Assembly (NCBI GenBank): GCA_005518205.2
Contig: RFFC02000026.1
Coordinates: 1-64,000, forward strand
Length of the DNA: 64,000 bases
From: Hormoscilla sp. GUM202
GTDB taxonomy: Bacteria; Cyanobacteriota; Cyanobacteriia; Cyanobacteriales; Desertifilaceae
Direction of reading: 5' to 3'
Position numbers and translations under genes: made by a program. The notes below the pieces were generated by a model. The model made no database searches. It had not been told where the DNA came from and saw only the letters and a list, made by a program, of their open reading frames with translations. Positions 32,999-41,660 of the stretch are shown here, piece after piece; position 1 is the stretch's first letter; each line of letters starts with the position of its first letter.

Positions 32999-33099
32999 CG
33001 TTTGTTTTCGAGGGAATTTTGCTAGAACCATTATCATACGTTACTTGGGAAATAGACAGTGTTTCATTCCATCTTGAAGTGGAAGAGAGCATTGCATGA
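32995..33099 (+). CDS. Very short ORF overlapping the preceding gene
   Basis: 34 codons, MTFVFEGILLEPLSYVTWEI to a TGA at 33097. It overlaps the upstream stop as ATGA, which suggests coupled translation. It may be a truncated downstream gene, since the following 150 bp hold no continuation. No function is assignable. Confidence 0.35.
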   Translation: MTFVFEGILLEPLSYVTWEIDSVSFHLEVEESIA

Positions 33100-33256
33100 G
33101 CTGATTTGAGTCATCGATCGGGAAAAGATCGCCTATAGCCGGCAGAGTATTTCGTACCTATTGAGTTGCCGAAAGCAACAGAAAAACTGTTTTGAGCGAA
33201 GGCAATGCGCCAAACATCTGCTAAAATAGAGTTATAAACTTGAAGAGGATCCAGAC

Positions 33257-33345
33257 ATGAACCGCACCAAAACCAAGCATAAGTATGTAGAACTGGATGA
33301 AGACCAGGTCTCCATCATCGCCGGAACACTGACATGCTCCCTAAA
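33257..33345 (+). pseudogene. Fragment of a DUF433-type antitoxin gene
   Basis: From ATG 33257 the reading MNRTKTKHKYVELDEDQVSI is nearly the same as the start of the gene at 37566. The DNA upstream (CTGTTTTGAGCGAA and AGAGTTATAAACTT) is shared as well. After about 25 codons the sequence diverges to unrelated DNA. It is a decayed copy. Confidence 0.75.
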
Positions 33346-33458
33346 AAGTTTTACTGCGATGCCGAAGATCCAAAAAGATAATCAGGAGGTAAGATGACGT
33401 ACTCCGGACAGGCGAAACAAGTCCGGAGCAACTGATAACCTAATATCAGCGCCTAACC

Positions 33459-34388
33459 TTACTGCTGAAACTTACCATTGTTCCAAGTTCCTTCCACGCG
33501 AGTTCCGTCGGCATAAATATAAACCCCTGTACCGTGCTTGTCACCGTTGCGGAATTCTCCTTCATACCGATCGCCATTCCCATATACGCAATTTGCCCTG
33601 CCATTGAACTGACCATTTTTTACTTCTCCTTCGCAGCGATCGCCATTAGCAAAGCTATAAACACCCCTGCCATTCATCTGACCATTTCTAAACGATCCCT
33701 CGTAACTAGCACCCTTAGCAAAACTATAGACCCCAGTCCCATTGAACTTCCCCTCTCGGAATTCTCCCTTGTAGCGATCGCCATTTGCGAGAATGTAAAC
33801 ACCTTGCCCATGTCTTTTGCCATTGCGCAATTCACCTTCATAGCTGTTCCTGCTAGCATAGGTGCAAGTACCGCGACCATTCAGTTGACCCGACCTGACT
33901 TCTCCTTCACAACGGTCTCCTTTCGGAGTGATATATGTACCGCGCCCTGTGGGGATGTCATCTTGAAACCTGCCTTCATAACGCCCCCCATTGGCAGAGA
34001 TGAAAATGCCTGTACCATTGAACTTGCCTTCCCTTAACTCTCCTTCATAGCGATCGCCATTGGCAAATTTCCACACTCCGCTACCGTTGAACTTCCCATC
34101 CCGGAAAGAACCCTCGTAGCGATCGCCATTCGCAAAAACGTATACTCCTCTTCCAGAAGCTTGACCATTTCTAAAGTCTCCTTCGTAGCGATCGCCATTG
34201 GCATATTGACAGGAACCACGACCATTTAACTTGCCGTTTTTAATTTCTCCATTGCAGCTTGTTCCATCTGGCAAATTTATTTCTATTGCCATTACCAAGG
34301 GGGGATGAATAATATAGCTTCCTGTTTGCAAGCTTGATGCCACTAATAGGGCCATTCCTAATTTTTGCATTCCTCGCAGCATAGTCAC
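33459..34388 (-). CDS. MORN-repeat protein with signal peptide
   Basis: 309 residues. After an N-terminal hydrophobic signal come about eleven MORN repeats (YANGDRYEGDFRNGQASGRG and variants, 23 residues each) up to the C-terminus. MORN repeats form beta-hairpin stacks used for membrane or protein contact. No enzymatic domain is present. It lies directly downstream (59 bp) of tonB on the same strand and may be co-transcribed, although its role in uptake is unknown. Repeats differ at codon level, so they are old. Confidence 0.85.
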   Translation of the reverse strand: MTMLRGMQKLGMALLVASSLQTGSYIIHPPLVMAIEINLPDGTSCNGEIKNGKLNGRGSCQYANGDRYEGDFRNGQASGRGVYVFANGDRYEGSFRDGKFNGSGVWKFANGDRYEGELREGKFNGTGIFISANGGRYEGRFQDDIPTGRGTYITPKGDRCEGEVRSGQLNGRGTCTYASRNSYEGELRNGKRHGQGVYILANGDRYKGEFREGKFNGTGVYSFAKGASYEGSFRNGQMNGRGVYSFANGDRCEGEVKNGQFNGRANCVYGNGDRYEGEFRNGDKHGTGVYIYADGTRVEGTWNNGKFQQ

Positions 34389-34447
34389 AAATTTCCTCTT
34401 GCTAATTGCTTGACCACATGGCAGGCGGGGGACCTACGACTGACAAC

Positions 34448-35542
34448 TTAATTTTCTATCTTATAAGTAATCCGTGTTTTAATTATACGGCTTCCCTCTT
34501 CTGGTCGTGTAAATCGCATCTTCATTACATCTTTAATAGCCTCTTCATCTAGTTCTGGATAACCACTCGATTCGACAATCTCCGGGTTACTAGCCCGTCC
34601 ATTTCGACCAACTTCTATCCGCACAACTATAGTTCCTTCCAAGTTTCGCTCTCTCAGCCGCGATGGATATTTCGGTCGGCAATTCCTGGTACAACTTAAT
34701 TTACCTCCTCTTGAGCTTCTTCTTGAGCTTCTTCGCGCGGTGGGTTTGGGGGGTCTCGAACTGGCATAATTGGGGTTTTGTAGGGGCGATCGCAAAGCTG
34801 TCAGACTACTACCGGATGAGTTTTGTGATTGTATCGTTCCTGCTTCAGAACCATCGAAAGAGCTTGCTAGCCCATTGAGTAAATTTCGCCCAGTTCCAGC
34901 ACCTGCTGCTGTAGGAGACGGTGGCGCCACCGCCGATGTATCCCAGCTTCTTAACCCACTCAAAGAGTTTCGCGGAGAAGTTCTTGCTGCTACAGGTTGG
35001 GGCGACTCTACTGGCGATGTCAGCTGGGCAGTGTCCAACCTAGGCTGCAACCGACTGTTAGGAGTAATAGGTGACAGAGGGGTTGGTTCGGAACTGTTTA
35101 ATTCTTCAGAAATCGCACTTTCTGTATCTACTGCTGCCAACATACTGGATAGCGAACTTTTAGCTACCGTGCTGGGCCGTGAAATGGGAGGTTCTGTGGC
35201 CGCAATCACTGGCTCTGGTTCCGGCAGAGGTTCTGGTGGCAAAGTTTCCGCCAGTTGTTGCGGTTCAACGGGAGGCGGCACTTCTTCGGGTTCAATCTTT
35301 TCCGGAGGAATATCTTTCTCTATTTTTTCGATTTTTTCCGGTTCTGGCTCTGGCTCTTCCAGCACGATAAAGTCAATGGCATCATCTGCTAGTTCTGGAG
35401 TTCCATCGAAAAGTCCGCTCATGCTCGCCGCGATGATTCCAGCATGTAGCAATAGTGAAAACACTATGCTGTAGCCCATCAACTTCCGGAGAACCTGTTG
35501 TTCTTTTTTCCGTTCTTCTACACAACTACTTGATACGATCAT
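34448..35542 (-). CDS. tonB: TonB energy-transducing protein
   Basis: 364 residues: one N-terminal membrane anchor (VFSLLLHAGIIAASMSGLF, with the SxxxH-like LLLHAG that contacts ExbB/D), a long acidic/proline-rich spacer (EEPEPEPEKIEKIEKDIPPE), a Ser-rich linker, and a C-terminal TonB domain (NCRPKYPSRLRERNLEGTIV, VRIEVGRNGRASNPEIVESS). It spans the periplasm to drive TonB-dependent receptors such as the one at 28824. It is preceded by a consensus promoter and a structured leader of about 230 nt. Confidence 0.92.
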   Translation of the reverse strand: MIVSSSCVEERKKEQQVLRKLMGYSIVFSLLLHAGIIAASMSGLFDGTPELADDAIDFIVLEEPEPEPEKIEKIEKDIPPEKIEPEEVPPPVEPQQLAETLPPEPLPEPEPVIAATEPPISRPSTVAKSSLSSMLAAVDTESAISEELNSSEPTPLSPITPNSRLQPRLDTAQLTSPVESPQPVAARTSPRNSLSGLRSWDTSAVAPPSPTAAGAGTGRNLLNGLASSFDGSEAGTIQSQNSSGSSLTALRSPLQNPNYASSRPPKPTARRSSRRSSRGGKLSCTRNCRPKYPSRLRERNLEGTIVVRIEVGRNGRASNPEIVESSGYPELDEEAIKDVMKMRFTRPEEGSRIIKTRITYKIEN

Positions 35543-35769
35543 TTCTTTAATCTTTTGCGCTCATTGGGCCATCATTAACACCTTCTCTGGTGTACGCGAT
35601 CGCTACCAGGCTGCCAACGGAGCCTGCGCGAATCTTACTGTCAATCTACCGGTGCCTGATTTAAAGGCAACCGGTGTGTCTTGGGTTACTGTAAGTATTC
35701 ACCGGTGAACATGACCGGCACCCTTTCACCCTAGGGCGGTACTTCGGGGATTTATCCGATCGGATACAA
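35543..35769 (-). promoter_or_regulatory. Structured 5' leader of tonB (candidate cis-acting RNA)
   Basis: On the transcript, GGTGCC pairs with GGCACC to close a multi-branch region that contains the palindrome TTCACCGGTGAA, a GGTTGCC/GGCACC arm and two ACAGTAA repeats. A second stem (CAGGCT/AGCCTG) follows near 35610-35630. No riboswitch consensus that I know (cobalamin, SAM, TPP) fits. It could be an unrecognised regulatory RNA or a decayed palindromic repeat. Confidence 0.4.
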
Positions 35770-35775
35770 AAGCCT

Positions 35776-35805
35776 ATTATAGTCTTTTCAGTTTTTTGAT
35801 GTCAA
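35776..35805 (-). promoter_or_regulatory. Consensus sigma70 promoter of tonB
   Basis: On the minus strand TTGACA (35805-35800), an 18-bp spacer and TATAAT (35781-35776). Both hexamers match the consensus perfectly. No Fur box overlaps it. Confidence 0.75.
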
Positions 35806-36059
35806 TTTTCATTTGCTCTTATTTTTTCTTTTGCATAACACATTCTTATTGCTCCAGTAAATTAGCATATTTACTTAACTATATCTGTATTTCTATATAC
35901 AATAATTTGATATCGCTAAATCCATAAAATATGTCAAATGGCAGAAATGTACTTATATCAATAATTTCAGCATGAAGAATCTGGCAGTGTTATCTCTGAG
36001 ATGAGCTGATACTTTATTTCTTCAATAGCTTAAGGTAACTTAAATAAACTGAAAATTAT

Positions 36060-36074
36060 TGATAATTATTATCA
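36060..36074. promoter_or_regulatory. Perfect 7-1-7 Fur box upstream of exbB
   Basis: TGATAATTATTATCA is the exact Fur 7-1-7 inverted repeat. A TATAAT -10 hexamer lies at 36098-36103, placing the box over the -35 region of the exbB-exbD promoter. This supports iron repression of the energising complex. Confidence 0.8.
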
Positions 36075-36135
36075 GCTTTATTGTAAAATAAGTGAGTTAT
36101 AATTTCAACCGCCTTGATTGCCTGAGACAAAGCAG

Positions 36136-36983
36136 ATGCAAATTAGTAATTTTTTCCAATCGGGTGGTATAGTCGCGTGGCCACTCCTCGGTTTTTCAAT
36201 TTTGTCAGTCGCTCTGATCTTCGAGCGGCTCTGGTTTTGGGCGAAGCTGCGACAACGGCAAAATCGGGTGATCGGAGATACGCTCAAGCGCTATGCCCAC
36301 GACCCGGAAGCGGCGATCAAGCTGCTCAAATATAATGTCGATTTGCCGATCGCCCGGATTTTTCTGGAAGCATTAGAGTTAGAACAGCCGAATTCAGAGG
36401 AATTTCGCTTGGCCCTGGAGAGTGCGGCCCAGGCGGAAATCCCCACCCTCAAGCGTTTCAGTACAGTGTTTGACACGATTATCAGCGTTGCGCCGTTACT
36501 GGGGTTGTTGGGGACCATTTTAGGTTTGATTACTTCGGGTGTGGTCAAAAGTAGTTGATAGCTGGGTGCCAGCTCCCCGGGTAACGAACCGGACGCTGCC
36601 CGATGCATGTACTCTAGCCCCTGCACGCTCTAGGCAGACACAGACATCCGAGGGGGTGGTCTAACCTACAGGGGTATCCGACAGCTGGGAGGGCCCATAA
36701 ACGATCAACGGGTTTTGACCACACCCGATTACTTCTTTTGCCTCCCTCAAGCTTGGCGATATTGGGGGTAGTGCCAGTGCCGGAGTCACCGGTGGTATTA
36801 GCGAAGCTCTGACTTCCACGGTCATGGGATTAGTCGTGGCCATATTTACCCTCCTGTTTGCCAATACTTTTCGGGGACTTTACCTCCGAGAGATGGCTCA
36901 AATTCAAGAATATGGGGGCCAGTTGGAACTGATCTATCGCCGTTACTATGAAAAAGGAGAACGATCCTATGCGTCTACCCAAT
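36136..36983 (+). pseudogene. exbB: exbB, interrupted by a family A MITE
   Basis: From ATG 36136 (MQISNFFQSGGIVAWPLLGF) the protein follows ExbB/TolQ through APLLGLLGTILGLIT and then runs into the MITE, stopping at 36558. Removing the MITE and one target copy (36537-36735) restores the frame exactly: LGLITSFASLKLGDIGGSAS then GVTGGISEALTSTVMGLVVA, the conserved third ExbB region, ending at 36983 and overlapping exbD. The upstream TTG at 36118 is a less likely start. As sequenced, only the first two membrane helices can be made, so the TonB system would lack its motor stator unless another copy exists. Confidence 0.93.
36537..36726. mobile_element. Family A MITE (copy A2, 190 bp) inside exbB, 9-bp target duplication
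   Basis: Ends GGGTGTGGTCAAAA and TTTTGACCACACCC are perfect inverted repeats, extended imperfectly to about 25 bp (AGTTGATAG and CGATCAAC). Perfect 9-bp duplications GATTACTTC flank it (36528-36536, 36727-36735). The interior has the dispersed GCCAGCTCCCCGGGTAACG block. Confidence 0.95.
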
Positions 36984-37385
36984 GAACCGGATGCTCCGGC
37001 AGAGATCAATATTGTGCCGATGATCGATGTGATCTTTTCGATCCTGGCTTTTTTCATTATTTCTACCCTATTTTTGACTCGCTCGGAAGGACTGCCAGTT
37101 AATTTACCGAAAGCAGCTAACTCCCAGGTTCAGCGTACTGCCCAAATTACAGTGACGATCGACCCCCAAGGAATAATAGCGCTCAATCGTAAACCGGTTG
37201 AGCTAGAGCAACTCGAAGCTGCGGTTCGTAAACTGATTCAGTCCGAACAAACAGCTCTCGTGATCTTGAACGCCGATGAAGCAGTCAAACATGGTAAAGT
37301 TGTTGCTGTTATGGATCGATTGCGTTCCATTGAAGAGGCTAAGTTGGCGATCGCTACCAAAAAGCCTCAGTCATCTACTAAATGA
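36969..37385 (+). CDS. exbD: ExbD/TolR family protein
   Basis: 138 residues from ATG 36969 (MRLPNEPDAPAEINIVPMID), preceded by AAAAAGGAGAACG. One membrane helix (VIFSILAFFIISTLFLTRSE) carries the critical Asp just before it (PMIDVIF), followed by the periplasmic domain with QITVTIDPQGIIALNRKPVE. It works with ExbB to energise TonB. The start lies inside the end of the exbB frame, so translation was coupled; the MITE in exbB may lower its expression. Confidence 0.9.
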   Translation: MRLPNEPDAPAEINIVPMIDVIFSILAFFIISTLFLTRSEGLPVNLPKAANSQVQRTAQITVTIDPQGIIALNRKPVELEQLEAAVRKLIQSEQTALVILNADEAVKHGKVVAVMDRLRSIEEAKLAIATKKPQSSTK

Positions 37386-37565
37386 TTTGAAAGTTTACAA
37401 TTGTGAATTGTGAATTGAGGATGATTTATGCATGTTCCTTCTGCATTGGCAATTCGCCTCAATTCGCCTCAATTCGCCATTCTCCATCTAGAAAACTGTT
37501 TTGAGCGAATGCAATGCGCCAAACATATACTAAGATAGAGTTATAAACTTCAAGATGCTTCAGAG

Positions 37566-37874
37566 ATGAACCGCACCAAAACCAAGCATAAGTATGTAGA
37601 ACTGGATGAAAACCACGTCCCCACGATCGCCGGAACCACGATGAAAGTGATTGAATTAGTGACCGGTCAGATGGCTCACGGTTGGAGTCCAGAAGAACTG
37701 CACTGTCAACATCCATATTTGAGTATGGGTCAGATTCATTCAGCATTGGCTTACTACTGGGATAATAAAGAAGAACTTGATGCCGATATAGAGCGGCGAG
37801 AGCAGTATGCCCAAAGAATGCGCCTAGAAGCAGGGGAATCTCCTTTGGCGAAAAAATTCGCGCACAGGCTATGA
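37566..37874 (+). CDS. DUF433-type antitoxin
   Basis: 102 residues: HVPTIAGTTMKVIELVTGQM, then GWSPEELHCQHPYLSMGQIH and SALAYYWDNKEELDADIER, the DUF433 winged-helix pattern. These act as antitoxins or DNA-binding partners of DUF5615 proteins, which follow four bases downstream. The upstream DNA is shared with the relic at 33257. A paralogue lacking its own toxin lies at 38256. Confidence 0.85.
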   Translation: MNRTKTKHKYVELDENHVPTIAGTTMKVIELVTGQMAHGWSPEELHCQHPYLSMGQIHSALAYYWDNKEELDADIERREQYAQRMRLEAGESPLAKKFAHRL

Positions 37875-37878
37875 TAAA

Positions 37879-38226
37879 ATGACTATAGCTCTCTACATGG
37901 ACGAGCACGTTCGTCTCGCAGTTACAAAAGGATTGCGGATGCGAGGAGTAGATGTACTGACAGTTCAAGAAGATGAACGCGCTGGGTATCCAGACGACAT
38001 TTTGCTTGACAGAGCAACAGAACTTAAACGTGTCATGTTTTCACAAGACCAAGATTTTTTAGTGGAAGCAAACCGCCGTCAAGCTGCGGGGATTGTTTTT
38101 TCTGGTGTGCTCTACGCTCCGCAATTATCTGTATCGATCGGTGAATGTGTACGGGACTTGGAAATAATAGCTAAAGTCAGCGAAGCCGAAGATTTAGCTA
38201 ACCAAGTTAAATATCTCCCTTTGTAG
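37879..38226 (+). CDS. DUF5615 PIN-like toxin
   Basis: 115 residues: IALYMDEHVRLAVTKGLRMR, then GVDVLTVQEDERAGYPDDIL, and VMFSQDQDFLVEANRRQAAG. The acidic residues (MDEH, QDQDF) fit the PIN-like nuclease site of DUF5615 proteins, predicted RNases. It forms a toxin-antitoxin pair with the preceding gene (4-bp gap). Confidence 0.85.
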   Translation: MTIALYMDEHVRLAVTKGLRMRGVDVLTVQEDERAGYPDDILLDRATELKRVMFSQDQDFLVEANRRQAAGIVFSGVLYAPQLSVSIGECVRDLEIIAKVSEAEDLANQVKYLPL

Positions 38227-38255
38227 TAAGGTAAAAGATAAAGGAAGCTCCAGAT

Positions 38256-38582
38256 ATGAACCGCAGCCAAACAGAGCATAAGTATGTAGAACTGGATGAA
38301 AATCACGTCCCCACGATCGCCGGAACCACGATGAAAGTGGTGGAATTAGTCACCGAGCAGTTTACTAACGGTTGGAGTCCCGAAGAGTTACACTTTCAGT
38401 ATGGTCATTTGAGTATGAGCCAGATCCATGCAGCCTTGGCTTATTATTGGGATAATCAAGAGGAGATGGATGGGGAGATAGAAAGGGGATTCACTGATGA
38501 TGAAAGAAGGCGCCTAGAAGCAGGGCCATCTCCTTTGGTGGCTAAACTGCGATCGCAGGGGATGCTAACCCCCCGCGTCTAA
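38256..38582 (+). CDS. DUF433-type antitoxin paralogue without a toxin
   Basis: 108 residues, about 70 percent like the protein at 37566 (HVPTIAGTTMKVVELVTEQF; GWSPEELHFQYGHLSMSQIH). It lies 29 bp after the DUF5615 gene and probably shares its transcript. No second toxin follows. It may add regulation or protect against a related toxin elsewhere. Confidence 0.8.
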   Translation: MNRSQTEHKYVELDENHVPTIAGTTMKVVELVTEQFTNGWSPEELHFQYGHLSMSQIHAALAYYWDNQEEMDGEIERGFTDDERRRLEAGPSPLVAKLRSQGMLTPRV

Positions 38583-38740
38583 TTACCAATGAAGTTAAGT
38601 TAATACCGATAATCCGATACTACAAACGGAAACTCAGAGCTGCTAGCATAGGCTAGAAGAAAGAAATTTGGTATCGGGTGATACAGAAGGCAAATTTTGA
38701 GCGAGAATAGATCGGAGAACTAAATTATCAGGAGACCGTA

Positions 38741-39250
38741 ATGTTCTTGTCCCGCACGCGCAAAACTATAGCACCGTTCCTGCTAGCCACATTGCTCCTA
38801 GTGACATCCTGTGTGGCAGCCCCGCCCCAAGCCCCATCCAGAAGCACCCAGCAGCCGCCGACTGCTCAGTCGCGAACTTCAGCTGGACAGCCAGTGGCAG
38901 GGGGTCAACTCAACAAATTCTTCCCTGCTTCTACAGGTGGCTTCAGTCGCGTCTTTACCCAAGAGAAAAAAGGCTTTGCCCAGGCCAACTTGAAAAAAGG
39001 CAGCAAGATAGTGGCATTGCTGTCAATCTCCGATACAGCCAACAATCCCAGCGCTGTCAGTAAATTCAATAGCAGTAGCAAGAGAATTGCTGGCTATCCT
39101 GCCGAAGAAGTGGGCTCGACCAAAACCTCGATCTTGGTGGCCGATCGCTTCCAGGTCTCGGTCCAGTCCCGGGACTCCTCCTTTACGGCGAGCGATCGGG
39201 AAGACTGGTTGACAAAATTTAACCTCAGCGGTCTGGCCAGACTCCGCTAA
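38741..39250 (+). CDS. Putative lipoprotein of unknown function
   Basis: 169 residues with a lipoprotein signal (FLLATLLLVTSC, lipobox ending in Cys near residue 27), a Pro/Gln/Ser-rich linker and a compact C-terminal domain beginning LNKFFPASTGGFSRVFTQEK. I recognise the type as a cyanobacterial lipoprotein but no function. A weak ribosome site (CAGGAGAC) precedes the ATG. It is 48 bp upstream of the next gene on the same strand and probably forms an operon with it. Confidence 0.65.
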   Translation: MFLSRTRKTIAPFLLATLLLVTSCVAAPPQAPSRSTQQPPTAQSRTSAGQPVAGGQLNKFFPASTGGFSRVFTQEKKGFAQANLKKGSKIVALLSISDTANNPSAVSKFNSSSKRIAGYPAEEVGSTKTSILVADRFQVSVQSRDSSFTASDREDWLTKFNLSGLARLR

Positions 39251-39298
39251 ACTCAAGCTACAGCCTGCAGATAACAAGCATCTCAGAAGGAGGAAATT

Positions 39299-40189
39299 GT
39301 GAGCAAATCGATTATCGAATTGGCCGATCGCCTGCCGGAGAAGAACATCACCACCATGTCCCTGCGAGCCCTAGATTATATCGTGCCAGGGGAGTGGAAC
39401 AACATCATTGGCTTTAACAACATCATTGAAGACACAACTGGCGAGACAGATCCAGAGATCGTTCAGCAGATCGGGGAACGGGCGGTCTATCTGTACCACC
39501 ATTCCGACGAGGGATACGAACGAGCCATGTGGCTGTACCAAACGGTAGATAATGCTGATACAGCCTTGGGTGCAGCAGCCTTAGCTAATAAAATAGGGCA
39601 GAAGATCGGCTTGCTGTCCTTCTTGACCAAAATCACCCCCAAAGCGGACAAAGCTCAAAGCATCGATTTGGCGATCAAATTAGTAGTGGAGATCGTTGCC
39701 TACTGCCAAATTAATGGTATTCCTGGGGACAGCATTGGCGATTTTCTCAAGTCTCTAGTTGAGGAATACAGCGGTCCCTCCCTGATGCGGATGGCCGCCC
39801 TAGTTTGCTTCGACGGCATCCTTCCCCTCGGTCCCGATTTTATCAAGAAAGTAGGCGAAACTATCTCTGGGCTGAGCCTCTCGTCCCTAGAAGATAATCC
39901 CACTTTCAGCAGCATCAGCAATTTCATTCCTGGGGGCGATATCGGTGGCAAGTTGGGCTTTATTGGTGACAGCTTTGGCTCTGTAAGTGACTGGATGGGT
40001 AACTTTATAGTCGATCGGGGCATCACCCGACAAGGCGTCATGGACAGCCTGCAAAATTTCATTGACATTGCCGATGACAAGTTAGACTATGTCGGGGCTT
40101 TTCTGGATCTGACCACCAACTACATGGAACATACTGGCACTCAAACCCTGGCTCGCAGCTTGATCGATCGCGCTTTTGCAGAACTTTAA
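39299..40189 (+). CDS. Conserved cytoplasmic protein of unknown function
   Basis: 296 residues from a GTG at 39299, after AGAAGGAGGAAATT, an excellent ribosome site that supports this start. It is helical, with NIIGFNNIIEDTTGETDPEI, ERAVYLYHHSDEGYERAMWL and a Gly-rich middle (FIPGGDIGGKLGFIGDSFGS). No membrane segment or named domain. It probably pairs with the upstream lipoprotein. Confidence 0.65.
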   Translation: MSKSIIELADRLPEKNITTMSLRALDYIVPGEWNNIIGFNNIIEDTTGETDPEIVQQIGERAVYLYHHSDEGYERAMWLYQTVDNADTALGAAALANKIGQKIGLLSFLTKITPKADKAQSIDLAIKLVVEIVAYCQINGIPGDSIGDFLKSLVEEYSGPSLMRMAALVCFDGILPLGPDFIKKVGETISGLSLSSLEDNPTFSSISNFIPGGDIGGKLGFIGDSFGSVSDWMGNFIVDRGITRQGVMDSLQNFIDIADDKLDYVGAFLDLTTNYMEHTGTQTLARSLIDRAFAEL

Positions 40190-40278
40190 TTGTACTTGTA
40201 GGTTGTAGGTTGAATGGCACTGACTTAAGGTGTCATTGCGATAATACGCGCAGCGTGGGGGGGAGCCCAAACAGACCT

Positions 40279-40483
40279 GGGAGCATCTCACTTTTGCATT
40301 TTTGCAACAATTATCGCTAATTGCTAATTGCTAATTGCTAATGGCTAATGGAGAATTGTTTGATTTTACTCACTTTGCCCGCCCAACCCTTCCTTGTCTA
40401 TTTACAAATATGAGATGCACCCCTTCCAGCTACCTTGTTGTTTGAGTGACAAATTAGTGCATCTGCAAAAGTGACATGCTCCC
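40279..40483. mobile_element. Family B MITE (205 bp) with 9-bp target duplication
   Basis: Ends GGGAGCATCTCACTTTTGC and its near-complement GCAAAAGTGACATGCTCCC. Perfect 9-bp duplications AACAGACCT at 40270-40278 and 40484-40492. The interior carries TTGCTAATTGCTAATTGC repeats and an inner GAGATGCACCC, perhaps an older nested end. Confidence 0.85.
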
Positions 40484-40513
40484 AACAGACCTTGTGGGAG
40501 CATCACCAGAAGA

Positions 40514-40566
40514 CCCCCCCGAAGCAATCTCCCCTGTCAGATCTATAGGAGATTGCTTCGGGGGGA
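40514..40566. terminator. Strong hairpin between converging genes
   Basis: CCCCCGAAGCAATCTCC pairs with GGAGATTGCTTCGGGGG across a 16-nt loop. A second hairpin (GTAGGTTGGG with CCCAACCTAC) lies at 40651-40686. They may terminate transcription of the DUF3318 gene or be mobile palindromes. Confidence 0.5.
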
Positions 40567-40703
40567 ATGCTAGTTTGAATAAAGATTCTTCGCTTTCGGA
40601 CCCCCCTCGCAATGACATTAACAAAATTTTCCCTACCGTCAGTGCCATTCCTTGTAGGTTGGGTTTCCCCAGGTTACCCAACCTACGGGCAGCTATTTCT
40701 TCT

Positions 40704-41381
40704 CTAATTGAAGATATTCTCAGATTTCCGAGAAGGCTCTCTCGAGCTGTCACCACCTTTGACTTTAGCTTTGGCCTTGGCAGCGCTGCGTTTCAAGGCT
40801 TGCAGTCGCGCTTCGTATTTAATCCGCTTCCGCTTTTTGGGGGTTTGTTCAATTAACACCTTTAAGGCGCTACCCAGACTCTTGTAGGCATTGGGAAGAG
40901 TGTAACCAAAGCGAGTGGCGATCGCGATCGCCTTCTCATCTGCGGCGATGGAGTCATTTAATACCCGATCGCCATTATTTTTCTGATACAAGCGGTAGCC
41001 GGAAATGCCGCAAAGGGCCAGGGCCAAGATCAGCAGCAAGCCATCTTGTACCCAGATTTCGCCCACCGCACCCCCTAACCCGATCGCCAGGGCGGCCATT
41101 TCCCAACCATCTTTAGGAATGGTGTCATTTTGTATTCGTCCCACTTCGTGCCAAAATAGCAGATTCCGCTGGTCGATCGCCAGCTGGTCCCATTTTGCCA
41201 GGTCAACTTGGATTTCCACTTCATCATTGCCAATTTCCTCAGAGCGGATCAATGGTGGACCCACCTCAGTGCTTCCTTCCACCATCACCCAACTCTGCAA
41301 TTCCGGCGGCAGTAAGCCTTTCAAGCGCCGCAGTTCATTCATTTCTGCTCTAGCAGAGGAGGTTGCATAGGAGGATCTCAT
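40704..41381 (-). CDS. DUF3318 family membrane protein
   Basis: 225 residues from ATG 41381 (MRSSYATSSARAEMNELRRL), directly after a GGAGGATCTC-type context on the coding strand; the open frame upstream to 41558 looks non-coding. It contains LPPELQSWVMVEGSTEVGPP, NLLFWHEVGRIQND and two membrane segments (AALAIGLGGAVGEIWV and GLLLILALALCGISGYRLY), the pattern of the cyanobacterial DUF3318 family. The HEVGR stretch resembles a metal-binding HE motif but lacks the full HExxH. Its function is unknown. The basic C-terminus is KAKAKVKGG-like. Confidence 0.8.
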   Translation of the reverse strand: MRSSYATSSARAEMNELRRLKGLLPPELQSWVMVEGSTEVGPPLIRSEEIGNDEVEIQVDLAKWDQLAIDQRNLLFWHEVGRIQNDTIPKDGWEMAALAIGLGGAVGEIWVQDGLLLILALALCGISGYRLYQKNNGDRVLNDSIAADEKAIAIATRFGYTLPNAYKSLGSALKVLIEQTPKKRKRIKYEARLQALKRSAAKAKAKVKGGDSSREPSRKSENIFN

Positions 41382-41660
41382 ATCGGACCTCAGAAAATTC
41401 CTTACAAAAATCAGCTTCTCTTTTGGAGTATATCTCGAACAGCGCTGTCGGTGGTAGTCTGGCGAACAAGTTGCCAACGATCGCGTACCAGACCCATCAG
41501 TCAACCGGACTGCATAGGTCCCGGTCCCCGTTGGACTGCGGTAGTCTGGTGCGGGCACATCGGAAGGGTATTGGCGAATTCACAGTCCCAGTCTCGTTCT
41601 GCCTATGGCTATTCTATTGCCAAATGGAGATATTTTTCCTCTTGAGTGGGTATCCTATCT

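Noticed and set aside
35543..35769. Cobalamin riboswitch upstream of tonB
   Set aside because: The leader lacks the B12 box and the other invariant core segments; only general hairpin structure is present.
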